Shown piece after piece: positions 6,627-15,130 of a DNA stretch of 64,000 nucleotides; position 1 is the stretch's first letter, and each line of letters opens with the position of its first letter. Position numbers and translations under genes: made by a program. The notes below the pieces were generated by a model, which saw nothing but the letters and a program-made list of their open reading frames with translations, was not told where the DNA came from and did no database searches. The stretch spans positions 14,280-78,279 of the forward strand of contig JBAYVU010000012.1 of the NCBI GenBank assembly GCA_041674385.1, written 5' to 3'. The stretch comes from JACRAR01 sp041674385 (GTDB lineage Bacteria; Pseudomonadota; Gammaproteobacteria; Burkholderiales; Rhodocyclaceae).

Positions 6627-7529
6627 TTACTCGTAAGCCTTGTCGTTGGGGCTCTTGAACAGTGCCTTCATGTCATCGCTCAAGGCGAAATTCAGGTTGA
6701 GTCCTTTCGGCGGCACCGGCGACATGAACCATTTGGCATAAATTCTCTCGATTTCGCCGGATGTCATGGTCTTGGCAATGGCCGCATCGACCAGTTTCTT
6801 GAATCCCGGATCGTCCTTGCGCAGCATGCAGCCGTATGCTTCGCGCGATTGCGGCGTGCCTGCCACCAGCCAGTCGCCGGGGCGCTTGGCCTTGGCCATC
6901 TCGCCGTAAAGCAGCGCATCGTCCATCATGAAAGCCACGGCACGGCCGGTCTCCAGGGTCAGGAAAGACTCGCCGTGATCCTTGGCGCTGATGATGTTGA
7001 TGTTCAGCTTCTTGTCCTCGTTGAGCTTGCGCAGCAGGCGTTCCGAAGTCGTGCCGGCAGTGGTCACCACGTTCTTGCCGGCGAGGTCGGGAAAGTCCTT
7101 GATGCCGGAGTCTTTCCTGGTCATCAGGCGGGTGCCGACAATGAAAATGCTGTTCGAGAAGGCGACCTGCCTCTGCCGTTCGGTGTTGTTGGTGGTGGAG
7201 CCGCATTCGATATCCACCGTGCCGTTCTGCACCAGCGGGATGCGGTTCTGCGAAGTCACCGGCACCAGCTTGATATCCAGCTTGGCCAGCTTCAGTTCAG
7301 ACTTGACGGCGTCGACCACCTTGAGCATCAGCTCGTGGGAATAGCCGATCACCTGCTGCTTGTCGTCGTAATAGGAGAAGGGGATGGAAGACTCGCGGTG
7401 TCCGAGGATCATCGTGCCGCTGTCCTTGATCTTCTTCAGCGTGCCGCGCTCCTGCGCAGACACGGTTGTTGCAGCGATAACAGTGGCAATTGCAACGATT
7501 GCGGCGGCGATCAGAAATAGTTTGTTCAT
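6627..7529 (-). CDS. gltI: Glutamate/aspartate periplasmic binding protein
   Basis: Solute-binding protein of the ABC uptake system, 300 aa from MNKLFLIAAAIVAIAT. A cleavable signal peptide probably ends at VSA before QERGTLKK. The mature part follows GltI closely: ILGHRESSIPFSYYDDKQQVIGYSHELM, then SGTVDIECG-like VDIECGSTTNNTERQRQVAFSNSIF, and LETGRAVAFMMDDALLYGEMAKAK. An AGGAGG ribosome binding site lies 7 bases before the ATG, excluding the longer start at 7643. It is the first gene of the transporter operon and is separated from gltJ by the MITE-like element. Confidence 0.95.
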   Translation of the reverse strand: MNKLFLIAAAIVAIATVIAATTVSAQERGTLKKIKDSGTMILGHRESSIPFSYYDDKQQVIGYSHELMLKVVDAVKSELKLAKLDIKLVPVTSQNRIPLVQNGTVDIECGSTTNNTERQRQVAFSNSIFIVGTRLMTRKDSGIKDFPDLAGKNVVTTAGTTSERLLRKLNEDKKLNINIISAKDHGESFLTLETGRAVAFMMDDALLYGEMAKAKRPGDWLVAGTPQSREAYGCMLRKDDPGFKKLVDAAIAKTMTSGEIERIYAKWFMSPVPPKGLNLNFALSDDMKALFKSPNDKAYE

Positions 7530-7564
7530 GACTGAAACCTCCTGAGGATAAACATGACAGTCGC

Positions 7565-9424
7565 TCAAACCAGATGGATTTTCCTCTGCGGCAAGACCCG
7601 GTCGGGATCGCTTTCCTCCTCCTCCTGCTGCTGCAAAGCCCACATCTGCGCGTAAGCGCCGTTTTTCTCCAGCAGCGCACGATGATGGCCGCGCTCGATG
7701 ATACGGCCCTGGTCGAGCACCAGGATCTCGTCGGCATTCATCACCGTCGATAAGCGATGGGCAATCACCAGCGTGGTACGACCAAGAGCGGCCTGTTCGA
7801 GCTGGGCCTGGATTGCCTGTTCGGTCTTCGAATCGAGCGCCGAAGTGGCTTCGTCGAAAATCATGATCTGCGGATTCTTCAACAGCGCCCTGGCAATCGC
7901 AACGCGTTGCTTCTCGCCGCCGGAGAGCTTGAGGCCGCGCTCGCCGACACGGGTCTGGTAGCCTTCCGGGAGACGGGTGATGAAACCATGCAGCTGAGCG
8001 GCCTGGGCAGCGGCGATCACCTCTTTCTCGGTGGCATCGGGACGTCCATACTGGATGTTGTAGTGGATGGTGTCGTTGAACAACACCGTATCCTGAGGCA
8101 CGATGCCGATCGCTGCGCGTAGCGAGCTCTGCGTCAACCGGCGGATATCCTGGCCGTTGAGGCGAATGCCGCCGTGCGCCTCATCGGGCGTCACCTCGTA
8201 AAAGCGGTACAGCAAGCGCGCCAGAGTGCTCTTGCCCGAGCCGCTGTGTCCGACCACGGCGACTGTCTTGCCGGCTGGAATGAAAAAGTCGACGTCGAAC
8301 AGGATCTGCCGTTTCGGGTCGTAACTGAAACTCACCTGCTCAAAAGCGACGCTGCAGAGTCCCGGCTGTAAAGGCTGGGCATCCGCCGCATCGCGCACTT
8401 CGCGATTCTGCTGCATCAGATTGAACATGCGCTCGATGTCGGTCAGCGACTGGCGGATCTCGCGATACAGCACGCCGAGAAAGTTGAGCGGAATATACAA
8501 CTGGATCAGGAAGGCATTCACCAGCACGATGTCGCCCACCGTCATGCTGCCGGCGATTACGCCGGCAGTGGCGCGCCACATCATCAGCGCCACGCCGATG
8601 GAAATCACCAGCGCCTGGCTCATGTTGAGAAAAGACAGCGACATCTGGCTCTTCACCTGCGCCGCTTCCCACTTCGCCATCTGGGCGTCATAGCGGCGGG
8701 CCTCGTAAGCCTCGTTGTTGAAGTACTTGACCGTCTCGTAGTTGAGCAGGCTGTCGACGGCTCGCGAGTTGGCTGCCGAATCGAGTTCGTTGGCTTCGCG
8801 GCGCAGATGCGTGCGCCAATTGGTGATGACGACCGTCAGGGCGATATAAACCATCAGCGTGGCGACGGTGATGAGGGCAAAGCTGGCCTCGTACTTGACC
8901 AGCAAGATGCCCAACACCAGCGAAATTTCCACCAGTGTCGGCAATATCGAATACAGCGTGTAACTGATCAACGATCCGATGGCGCGCGTGCCGCGCTCGA
9001 TGTCTCGCGTCAGCCCGCCTGTCTGGCGCTCCAAGTGGAAACGCAACGAAAGCGAGTGCAGGTGTTCGAACACCTGCAGCGAAATTGTCCGTACCGCATG
9101 CTGCGTGACGCGGGTAAAAATCAGTTCCCGCAGTTCCGTGAATAGCGAAGTCGAGAACCGCAATACGCCATACGCGGCGACCAGCCCCAACGGTACCAGC
9201 AATACGGCTCGGTCGGTCGGCACACCGAGGTCATCGATGATGTCCTTGAAGATGATCGGCACCGCGACATTGGCCAGTTTGGCGCAGATCAGGCAAGCCA
9301 GGGCAAACACGACGCGCCCCTTCCATGCCAGCAGGTAGGGCAGCAGAGACTTGACGGTTTGCCAGGCTTTGGGCTCGGCCAGAAGAGGTCCGGGCAAGGC
9401 TGAGGAGGGAGGACGACGGCGCAT
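7565..9424 (-). CDS. ATM1/HMT-type ABC exporter (fused TMD-NBD)
   Basis: Half-transporter of 619 aa with six transmembrane helices followed by an ATPase. The NBD has Walker A VVGHSGSGKST, signature LSGGEKQRV, Walker B IMIFDEATSAL and the H-loop VIAHRLST. The segment LLNYETVKYFNNEAYEARRYD in the TMD is the marker of the ATM1/ABCB7/HMT1 subfamily, whose members export glutathione-linked or Fe-S-related compounds and heavy metals. The gene ends 35 bases before gltI on the same strand; a joint transcript is possible but a functional link is not evident. Confidence 0.93.
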   Translation of the reverse strand: MRRRPPSSALPGPLLAEPKAWQTVKSLLPYLLAWKGRVVFALACLICAKLANVAVPIIFKDIIDDLGVPTDRAVLLVPLGLVAAYGVLRFSTSLFTELRELIFTRVTQHAVRTISLQVFEHLHSLSLRFHLERQTGGLTRDIERGTRAIGSLISYTLYSILPTLVEISLVLGILLVKYEASFALITVATLMVYIALTVVITNWRTHLRREANELDSAANSRAVDSLLNYETVKYFNNEAYEARRYDAQMAKWEAAQVKSQMSLSFLNMSQALVISIGVALMMWRATAGVIAGSMTVGDIVLVNAFLIQLYIPLNFLGVLYREIRQSLTDIERMFNLMQQNREVRDAADAQPLQPGLCSVAFEQVSFSYDPKRQILFDVDFFIPAGKTVAVVGHSGSGKSTLARLLYRFYEVTPDEAHGGIRLNGQDIRRLTQSSLRAAIGIVPQDTVLFNDTIHYNIQYGRPDATEKEVIAAAQAAQLHGFITRLPEGYQTRVGERGLKLSGGEKQRVAIARALLKNPQIMIFDEATSALDSKTEQAIQAQLEQAALGRTTLVIAHRLSTVMNADEILVLDQGRIIERGHHRALLEKNGAYAQMWALQQQEEEESDPDRVLPQRKIHLV

Positions 9425-9483
9425 GAGGCAATTCTAACAGGGCCGCCAGACGTTTAAACGCGGCCAGTTTCCACGAATTGTTC

Positions 9484-10287
9484 TTAGCCGGTATTCACAG
9501 CACTTGGCTTGAGCAGCACCAGTTTCAATTGCTCGTGTTCCACCGGCCGCAGCGTGACCTGCTGGTAATTGATCAGGCCGCGCAGCGGATGGTTGAAGGC
9601 ACGCTGCCCGCCCTGGCGTTCCATGACGTCGTGCTGTTTCCAATAGCGCGCAAAATCCGGGCTGGCCTGCATCAGTTCTTCGATCAGGCGTTGCAATGCC
9701 GGTTCTTCGAGGCGGGAGCGGCAATCGGCGCGGAATTCGGCGGCGATGCGGCGTGCGCGGGCTTCCCAGCCCACCACGAACTGCCGTGCCTGCGGCATCA
9801 GGAAGACGAAGCGCAGCATGTTGGGCAACGGCGCCGATGACGGCAAGGGCTTATCCAGCCAGCCGGTGAACAACTTGGCAGCCGGCCGGTTCCAGGCCAG
9901 CAAATCCCAGCTGCGGCCCATGATGTAAGCCGGAATGGCGATGTCCGCGAGCAGGCCGGTGAGTATCTCCGGCGCGCCGTCTTCCTCCGCTTGTGCGGCC
10001 TGCGGATCGTGTCGACCGGCCATCTCGAACAAGTAAGCGCGCTCGCTGCGGTTGAGCTTCAGGGTTTGCGCCAGCCGGTCGAGCACCTCGGCGGACACAT
10101 TGACCTCGCGCCCCTGTTCGATCCAGGTATACCAGGTGGGACTGATGCCGGCCAGCTGCGCCGCTTCTTCGCGCCGCAGCCCCTGGGTACGGCGGCGGTT
10201 GCCCGCTGCAAAGCCGAAGGCTGCCGGCTCGCTGCGACTTCGCAGCGCTTGCAGGAATTGGCCGAGCTCCTTGCGACGGGTATCCAT
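9484..10287 (-). CDS. MmyB-like XRE-family transcriptional regulator
   Basis: 267-aa regulator. The N-terminal HTH (TQGLRREEAAQLAGISPTWYTWIEQGREVNVSAEVLDRLAQTLKLNRSERAYLFEMAGR) is followed by an MmyB-like ligand-binding domain, recognisable by AYIMGRSWDLLAWNRPAAKLF and the distal NHPLRGLINYQQVTLRPVEHEQLKLVLLKP. These regulators typically repress divergent genes; here the divergent neighbour is leuC. Whether it controls leuCDB is unknown. An interrupted inverted repeat (10327-10355) lies in the shared upstream region. Confidence 0.9.
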   Translation of the reverse strand: MDTRRKELGQFLQALRSRSEPAAFGFAAGNRRRTQGLRREEAAQLAGISPTWYTWIEQGREVNVSAEVLDRLAQTLKLNRSERAYLFEMAGRHDPQAAQAEEDGAPEILTGLLADIAIPAYIMGRSWDLLAWNRPAAKLFTGWLDKPLPSSAPLPNMLRFVFLMPQARQFVVGWEARARRIAAEFRADCRSRLEEPALQRLIEELMQASPDFARYWKQHDVMERQGGQRAFNHPLRGLINYQQVTLRPVEHEQLKLVLLKPSAVNTG

Positions 10288-10326
10288 GTTTGAGGCCAGA
10301 TGTTTAGTCTTCGCCGGTTGGCTGTT

Positions 10327-10355
10327 AGTCTATGTACTAGTATAACCGCTAGACT
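10327..10355. promoter_or_regulatory. Interrupted inverted repeat in the regulator/leuC intergenic region
   Basis: AGTCTA (10327-10332) and TAGACT (10350-10355) are perfect 6-bp arms with a 17-bp AT-rich spacer containing TAGTATAA. It lies 39 bases from the regulator start and about 110 bases before leuC. It is a candidate operator for the MmyB-like regulator. The arms are short, so chance is not excluded. Confidence 0.35.
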
Positions 10356-10464
10356 TGTTCCGGTATGGAAACCGCTATAGCATGCCTTAAACCCCGCGCC
10401 GATGAACAGTGAACAGTGCGGGGATGGGTTGTTTCGAATCGGATGTCTTATTGAAGGAGCTGCC

Positions 10465-11874
10465 ATGGCTGGCAAAACACTTTACGACAAATTATGGGAA
10501 TCGCATGTGGTGCGCGAGGAAAGCGACGGCACCTGCCTGCTGTATATCGACCGGCATCTGGTACATGAAGTCACCAGTCCGCAAGCCTTCGAAGGTTTGC
10601 GCCTGGCTGGCCGCAAGCCGTGGCGCAGCAGCTCCGTGGTGGCGGTGCCGGATCACAACACACCGACCAAGGACTGGAACCAGGGCATACGGGATGAAGT
10701 CTCCCGCCTGCAGGTGGAGACGCTGGACAGCAACATCAAGGAATTCGGTGCGCTGGTGTACTTCCCGTTCAAGCATCGGAACCAGGGCATCATCCATGTG
10801 ATCGGGCCGGAGAACGGCACCACCCTGCCCGGCATGACCGTGGTGTGCGGCGACAGCCACACCTCGACGCATGGCGCGTTCGGCGCGCTGGCGCACGGCA
10901 TCGGCACCTCCGAGGTCGAGCACGTGCTGGCCACCCAGACCCTGGTCGCCAAGAAGTCCAAGCGCATGCTGGTCAGGGTCGACGGCCAGATGGGCCGGGG
11001 CGTGACCGCCAAGGACATCGCCCTGGCGGTGATCGGCAAGATCGGCACGGCCGGCGGCACGGGCTGCGCCATCGAGTTCGGCGGCGCGGCGATCCGCGGC
11101 CTGTCGATGGAAGGCCGCATGACCCTGTGCAACATGGCCATCGAAGCCGGCGCGCGCGCCGGCCTGATCGCCCCCGATGAGAAGACCTTCGCCTACCTGC
11201 AAGGCCGTCTTCACTCGCCCAAGGGCGCGGACTGGGACAAGGCCGTGGCCTACTGGAAGACGCTGCAAACCGATGCCGACGCGAAATTCGACAGCGTGGT
11301 CGAGCTCAAGGCCGACGAGATTTCCCCGCAGGTGACCTGGGGCACTTCGCCCGAACAGGTGCTGGCGGTCGACGGCCGCGTGCCCAACCCCGCCAAGGAA
11401 AACGACCCGGTCAAGCGCGCCGGCATCGAGCGGGCGCTCCAGTACATGGGCCTTGCCGCCGACATGCCGATCGAATCGATCAAGCTCGACAAGGTGTTCA
11501 TCGGTTCCTGCACCAACTCGCGCATCGAGGATCTGCGCGCCGCCGCGAAGATTGCCCAGGGCAAGCACAAGGCGGCGAACGTCAACCAGGTGCTGGTGGT
11601 GCCCGGTTCCGGCCAGGTCAAGCGACAAGCCGAGGAGGAAGGACTCGACAAGATATTCCTCGCCGCCGGCTTCGAGTGGCGCGAGCCGGGCTGCTCGATG
11701 TGCCTGGCCATGAATGCCGACCGTCTGCCGGCGGGGGAGCGCTGCGCCTCGACCTCCAACCGCAACTTCGAAGGCCGCCAGGGGCCGGGCGGCAGGACGC
11801 ACCTGGTCAGCCCGGAGATGGCCGCCGCCGCGGCGATCGCCGGCCATTTCGTCGACATCCGCAAACCCTTCTAA
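10465..11874 (+). CDS. leuC: 3-isopropylmalate dehydratase large subunit
   Basis: Isomerises 2- and 3-isopropylmalate in leucine synthesis together with LeuD, using a [4Fe-4S] cluster. The protein is 469 aa from MAGKTLYDKLWESHVV, with an AAGGAG ribosome binding site. Cluster ligands are Cys349 (GSCTNS), Cys410 and Cys413 (GCSMC). Other family motifs are VVCGDSHTSTHGAFGALAHGIGTSEVEHVLATQ and TSNRNFEGRQG. It heads leuCDB, with 13-base spacing before leuD. The in-frame extension upstream to 10402 has no leucine-rich leader character. Confidence 0.98.
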   Translation: MAGKTLYDKLWESHVVREESDGTCLLYIDRHLVHEVTSPQAFEGLRLAGRKPWRSSSVVAVPDHNTPTKDWNQGIRDEVSRLQVETLDSNIKEFGALVYFPFKHRNQGIIHVIGPENGTTLPGMTVVCGDSHTSTHGAFGALAHGIGTSEVEHVLATQTLVAKKSKRMLVRVDGQMGRGVTAKDIALAVIGKIGTAGGTGCAIEFGGAAIRGLSMEGRMTLCNMAIEAGARAGLIAPDEKTFAYLQGRLHSPKGADWDKAVAYWKTLQTDADAKFDSVVELKADEISPQVTWGTSPEQVLAVDGRVPNPAKENDPVKRAGIERALQYMGLAADMPIESIKLDKVFIGSCTNSRIEDLRAAAKIAQGKHKAANVNQVLVVPGSGQVKRQAEEEGLDKIFLAAGFEWREPGCSMCLAMNADRLPAGERCASTSNRNFEGRQGPGGRTHLVSPEMAAAAAIAGHFVDIRKPF

Positions 11875-11887
11875 GCGAGTTCCGAAT

Positions 11888-12526
11888 ATGAATAAATTCA
11901 CCTACCTCGATGGTCTCGTCTGCCCGCTCGATCGCGCCAACGTCGACACCGACGCGATCATCCCCAAGCAGTTCCTCAAGTCGATCCAGCGTTCCGGCTT
12001 CGGTCCCTACCTGTTCGACGAGTGGCGCTACATGGATTACGGCGATGTCGGCATGGATTGCAGCAAGCGCCCGCTGAACAAGGATTTCGTCCTCAACCAG
12101 CCGCGCTATCGGAACGCACAGGTCCTGCTGGCGCGCGACAACTTCGGCTGCGGTTCGAGCCGCGAACATGCGCCCTGGGCCATCGAAAACTACGGCTTCC
12201 GGGTCGTCATCGCGCCCTCGTTCGCCGACATCTTTTTCGGCAACTGCTACAAGAACGGCATCCTGCCGATCGTCGCGTCGAGCGAGATCGTCGACCAGCT
12301 GTTCCGCGAGTGCCTTGCCGGCGCAGGCTACCGCCTGCGTGTCGACCTCGAGACGCAGACCGTGAGGAACCCGGCCGGCGAATGGTTTACCTTCGACATC
12401 ACGCCGCACCGCAAGCACTGCCTGTTGAACGGCCTCGACGAGATCGGCCTGACCTTGCAGCATGCCGACGAGATCAAGGCGTTCGAGAACCAACACAAGG
12501 CGGCCCAACCCTGGCTGTTCAACTGA
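11888..12526 (+). CDS. leuD: 3-isopropylmalate dehydratase small subunit
   Basis: Swivelling-domain subunit that pairs with LeuC, 212 aa, the normal length. Characteristic stretches are LDRANVDTDAIIPKQFLK near the N-terminus, DNFGCGSSREHAPWAI, and FADIFFGNCYKNGILP. The ATG lies 13 bases after the leuC stop. Frames extending upstream through leuC are shadows. Confidence 0.98.
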   Translation: MNKFTYLDGLVCPLDRANVDTDAIIPKQFLKSIQRSGFGPYLFDEWRYMDYGDVGMDCSKRPLNKDFVLNQPRYRNAQVLLARDNFGCGSSREHAPWAIENYGFRVVIAPSFADIFFGNCYKNGILPIVASSEIVDQLFRECLAGAGYRLRVDLETQTVRNPAGEWFTFDITPHRKHCLLNGLDEIGLTLQHADEIKAFENQHKAAQPWLFN

Positions 12527-12539
12527 AAGGATATTCCAA

Positions 12540-13601
12540 ATGAAAATCGCAGTCCTGCCGGGCGACGGCATCGGCATTGAAATCGTCGCGCAAGCCCTGC
12601 GCGTGCTCGACGTCTTCAAGTCGGAAGGCATGAAGATCGAAACCGAGCAGGCGCTGCTGGGCGGCTGCGCCGTCGACGCCACCGGCTCGCCCTACCCGGA
12701 AGCCACGCAAAACATCGCCCGCGCCGCAGATGCCGTGCTGCTGGGCGCCGTCGGCGGCCCGCAATGGGACAACCTGCCCCGCCCGCAACGCCCGGAACGC
12801 GGCCTGCTCGGCATCCGCAAGGACCTGAACCTGTTCGCCAACCTGCGGCCGGCCATCCTCTACGCGGAACTCGCCAACGCCTCGTCGCTGAAGCCGGAAA
12901 TCGTCGCCGGCCTGGACATCATGATCGTGCGCGAACTGACCGGCGACATCTACTTCGGCGAGCCGCGCGGCATCGCCACCGAGAACGGCCAGCGCGTCGG
13001 CCGCAACACGATGATCTACAACGAGGACGAAATCCGCCGCATCGGCCGCGTCGCCTTCAAGGCGGCCCAAAAGCGCAACAAGAAACTCTGCTCGGTGGAC
13101 AAGATGAACGTGCTGGAAACCACCCAGCTGTGGCGCGACGTGATGATCGAGATCGCCCCCGAGTTCCCGGATGTCGAACTCAGCCACATGCTGGTCGACA
13201 ACGCCGCGATGCAGCTGGTGCGCAACCCCAAGCAGTTCGACGTGATGGTCACCGGCAACATGTTCGGCGACATCCTCTCCGACGAAGCGTCGATGCTGAC
13301 CGGCTCGATCGGCATGCTGCCGTCGGCATCACTCGACGAGAACAACAAGGGCTTGTACGAACCCTGCCACGGCTCGGCGCCGGACATCGCCGGCAAGAAC
13401 CTCGCCAACCCGCTGGCGACGATACTTTCGGTGGCGATGATGCTGCGCTACACCTTCAACGACGAGCAGGCCGCCAGCCGCATCGAAGGCGCGGTGAAGA
13501 AGGTGCTCGCCGCGGGCTACCGCACCGCGGACATCTTCGAGGCCGGCAAGAAGAAACTATCCTGCTCGGAGATGGGCGACCAGGTGGTGGCCGCGTTGTA
13601 A
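12540..13601 (+). CDS. leuB: 3-isopropylmalate dehydrogenase
   Basis: NAD-dependent oxidative decarboxylase that yields 2-oxoisocaproate, 353 aa from MKIAVLPGDGIGIEIV. It shows VGGPQWDNLPRPQRPERGLLGIRKDLNLFANLRPA, the substrate-binding RELTGDIYFGEPR, the metal-site NMFGDILSDEASMLTGSIGMLPSAS and the nucleotide-site GLYEPCHGSAPDIAGKNLANP. It starts 13 bases after leuD and completes the operon. In many betaproteobacteria asd and fimV follow directly; here they are about 40 kb away on the other strand. Confidence 0.98.
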   Translation: MKIAVLPGDGIGIEIVAQALRVLDVFKSEGMKIETEQALLGGCAVDATGSPYPEATQNIARAADAVLLGAVGGPQWDNLPRPQRPERGLLGIRKDLNLFANLRPAILYAELANASSLKPEIVAGLDIMIVRELTGDIYFGEPRGIATENGQRVGRNTMIYNEDEIRRIGRVAFKAAQKRNKKLCSVDKMNVLETTQLWRDVMIEIAPEFPDVELSHMLVDNAAMQLVRNPKQFDVMVTGNMFGDILSDEASMLTGSIGMLPSASLDENNKGLYEPCHGSAPDIAGKNLANPLATILSVAMMLRYTFNDEQAASRIEGAVKKVLAAGYRTADIFEAGKKKLSCSEMGDQVVAAL

Positions 13602-13658
13602 GCGGAGACGCGCTGCACCAGGGGTGCTCTGCTTGTCTACCGCTTGAGCTGAGAGACG

Positions 13659-14594
13659 ATGAACGACGAGCACCATCATCCGGCGCATCATGCCAGTCCG
13701 ACAGCCGACGATGGCCTGCGCTGGGCGCTGCTGCTGACGCTGGGCTTCGCCGCAGTCGAAGCCGGCGCCGGTTGGTGGTCGGGTTCCCTGGCGCTGCTCG
13801 GCGACGCGGGCCATATGGTCACCGACAGCTTCTCGCTGGCCCTGGCGGTGTTCGCTGCCTGGCTGGCGCGTCGCCCTATCTCGTTGCGGCATAGCTACGG
13901 GCTGCAACGCGCGGAGGTACTGGCCGGCTTGGGGAACGCCTTGCTGATGCTCGGCGTGATCGTCGCCCTGGCCGTGGCCGCGGTCCAGCGCCTGCTCGCG
14001 CCGCATCCGGTGCAGGGCGAAGCCGTGGCCGTGGTGGCGATGCTCGGCCTGGTCATCAACATCGTCGTCGCGTTGAAGCTGGCGCGCAGTCAGCAGACTT
14101 TCAACACCCGCGGCGCGCTGCTGCATGTCATTGGCGACCTGCTGGGTTCGGTGGCGGCACTGGTCGCCGGACTGGTCATCGCGTTGACCGGCTGGACGCC
14201 GATCGACCCGATCCTGACGCTGGCCATCGCCGCCCTGATACTCGCGTCGACCTGGCGACTGCTGCAGGAAACGCTGCATACGCTGATGGAAGGCGTGCCG
14301 CCGCATCTCTCGCTGGAAACTATCGGCCATGCCATCGCCGCCCGGCCCGGCGTGAGTTCGGTGCATGACCTGCACTTGTGGAGCGTTTCCTCGCAACAGG
14401 TTGCACTATCGGCCCACATCGTCGTCATCGATCTCGCCCAGTGGGAAACCGTACTGGCCGATGTGACCGCCACAGTAAATGCACTCGGCATCGACCATGT
14501 CACGCTGCAACCGGTTCCTCTGCAGAGGCAGGTGCACTGGATGAGAAGGGACGCGGCAGTGGAGGCGGCTCCCCCGCCGGCAAATAGACAGTGA
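13659..14594 (+). CDS. Cation diffusion facilitator family metal exporter
   Basis: Proton-coupled divalent metal (Zn/Co/Cd type) exporter, 311 aa. The N-terminus is His-rich (MNDEHHHPAHHAS), as in CzcD. The two HxxxD metal sites are visible: GDAGHMVTDSFSLA in helix II and LLHVIGDLLGSVAALV in helix V. Six hydrophobic helices are followed by a cytoplasmic ferredoxin-like domain (ARPGVSSVHDLHLWSVSSQQVALSAHIVV). It follows leuB by 57 bases but is probably independent. The exact metal is not determined by sequence alone. Confidence 0.93.
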   Translation: MNDEHHHPAHHASPTADDGLRWALLLTLGFAAVEAGAGWWSGSLALLGDAGHMVTDSFSLALAVFAAWLARRPISLRHSYGLQRAEVLAGLGNALLMLGVIVALAVAAVQRLLAPHPVQGEAVAVVAMLGLVINIVVALKLARSQQTFNTRGALLHVIGDLLGSVAALVAGLVIALTGWTPIDPILTLAIAALILASTWRLLQETLHTLMEGVPPHLSLETIGHAIAARPGVSSVHDLHLWSVSSQQVALSAHIVVIDLAQWETVLADVTATVNALGIDHVTLQPVPLQRQVHWMRRDAAVEAAPPPANRQ

Positions 14595-14633
14595 CAGGCA
14601 CGGGCGGTTTGATAAGATACCGGTAAGCTTGCC

Positions 14634-14643
14634 CCGGTACGAT
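14634..14643 (+). repeat. Left target-site duplication of MITE-like copy 2
   Basis: CCGGTACGAT at 14634-14643 is repeated exactly at 14777-14786, directly at both borders of the element at 14644-14776. A perfect 10-bp direct repeat hugging inverted ends is the signature of transposition. Confidence 0.75.
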
Positions 14644-14776
14644 CTAGCGTATGCACAAAAAGGCCAAAACCAGACGCCGTCATTCCGGCGGAAGCCGGAA
14701 TCCAGCATTGACGCGCCTTTCTGGGTTCCGGCTTGCGCCGGAACGACGGGCTATTCGAGAGGTGTGCATATGCTAG
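14644..14776 (+). mobile_element. MITE-like element, copy 2, with 10-bp target duplication
   Basis: A 133-bp non-coding unit. The ends CTAGCGTATGCACA (14644-14657) and TGTGCATATGCTAG (14763-14776) form 14-bp terminal inverted repeats with one mismatch. Inside are two palindromic ATTCCGGCGGAAGCCGGAAT-type hairpins in opposite orientation, separated by a linker also found in copy 1. No ORF is present, so any transposition would need a transposase in trans. It lies between the CDF gene and the DUF4212 gene. Confidence 0.8.
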
Positions 14777-14786
14777 CCGGTACGAT
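14777..14786 (+). repeat. Right target-site duplication of MITE-like copy 2
   Basis: Second copy of CCGGTACGAT, identical to 14634-14643, immediately after the right inverted end. It lies 24 bases upstream of the DUF4212 start, so the insertion probably changed that gene's leader. Confidence 0.75.
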
Positions 14787-14809
14787 GGATCGGTGAGGAG
14801 GGATATCCC

Positions 14810-15076
14810 TTGCAATTAACACCACTGCATCGCAAATACTGGCGCCAAAACCTCAGAATCACCGCCTTGTTGCTGGCGGTGTGGTTCGTAGCGACCTTCG
14901 TCACGAGCTATTTCGCCCGCGAACTCAACGCCATCGCCATTCTCGGCTTCCCGCTCGGCTTCTACATGAGCGCCCAGGGTTCGCTGATCGTCTACGTGGC
15001 CATCATCTGGTACTACGCCCATTACATGAACAAACTGGATACCGAGTACGGCGTCGGTGAGAAAGATGGCGGATAG
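14810..15076 (+). CDS. DUF4212 small subunit of a sodium:solute symporter
   Basis: 88-aa protein with two transmembrane helices (RITALLLAVWFVATFVTSYF and GFPLGFYMSAQGSLIVYVAIIWYYAHYMNKLD). It matches the DUF4212 family that normally sits directly upstream of a VC2705-type acetate/solute:sodium symporter. The start is TTG at 14810, supported by GAGGAGGG 7 bases upstream; no ATG is available at the right place. No large subunit is adjacent: the next gene is on the opposite strand. A role as symporter accessory subunit is inferred from the family only. Confidence 0.8.
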   Translation: MQLTPLHRKYWRQNLRITALLLAVWFVATFVTSYFARELNAIAILGFPLGFYMSAQGSLIVYVAIIWYYAHYMNKLDTEYGVGEKDGG

Positions 15077-15130
15077 CGGCCGCAGCGCCGACCGGGTCGA
15101 AACGGCGTGGCAGAAGAATCGATGCGGGTC

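Noticed and set aside
10402..10464. Possible leucine attenuator leader peptide before leuC
   Set aside because: The in-frame 21 codons contain only two or three leucines and no terminator-antiterminator hairpin pair is visible.
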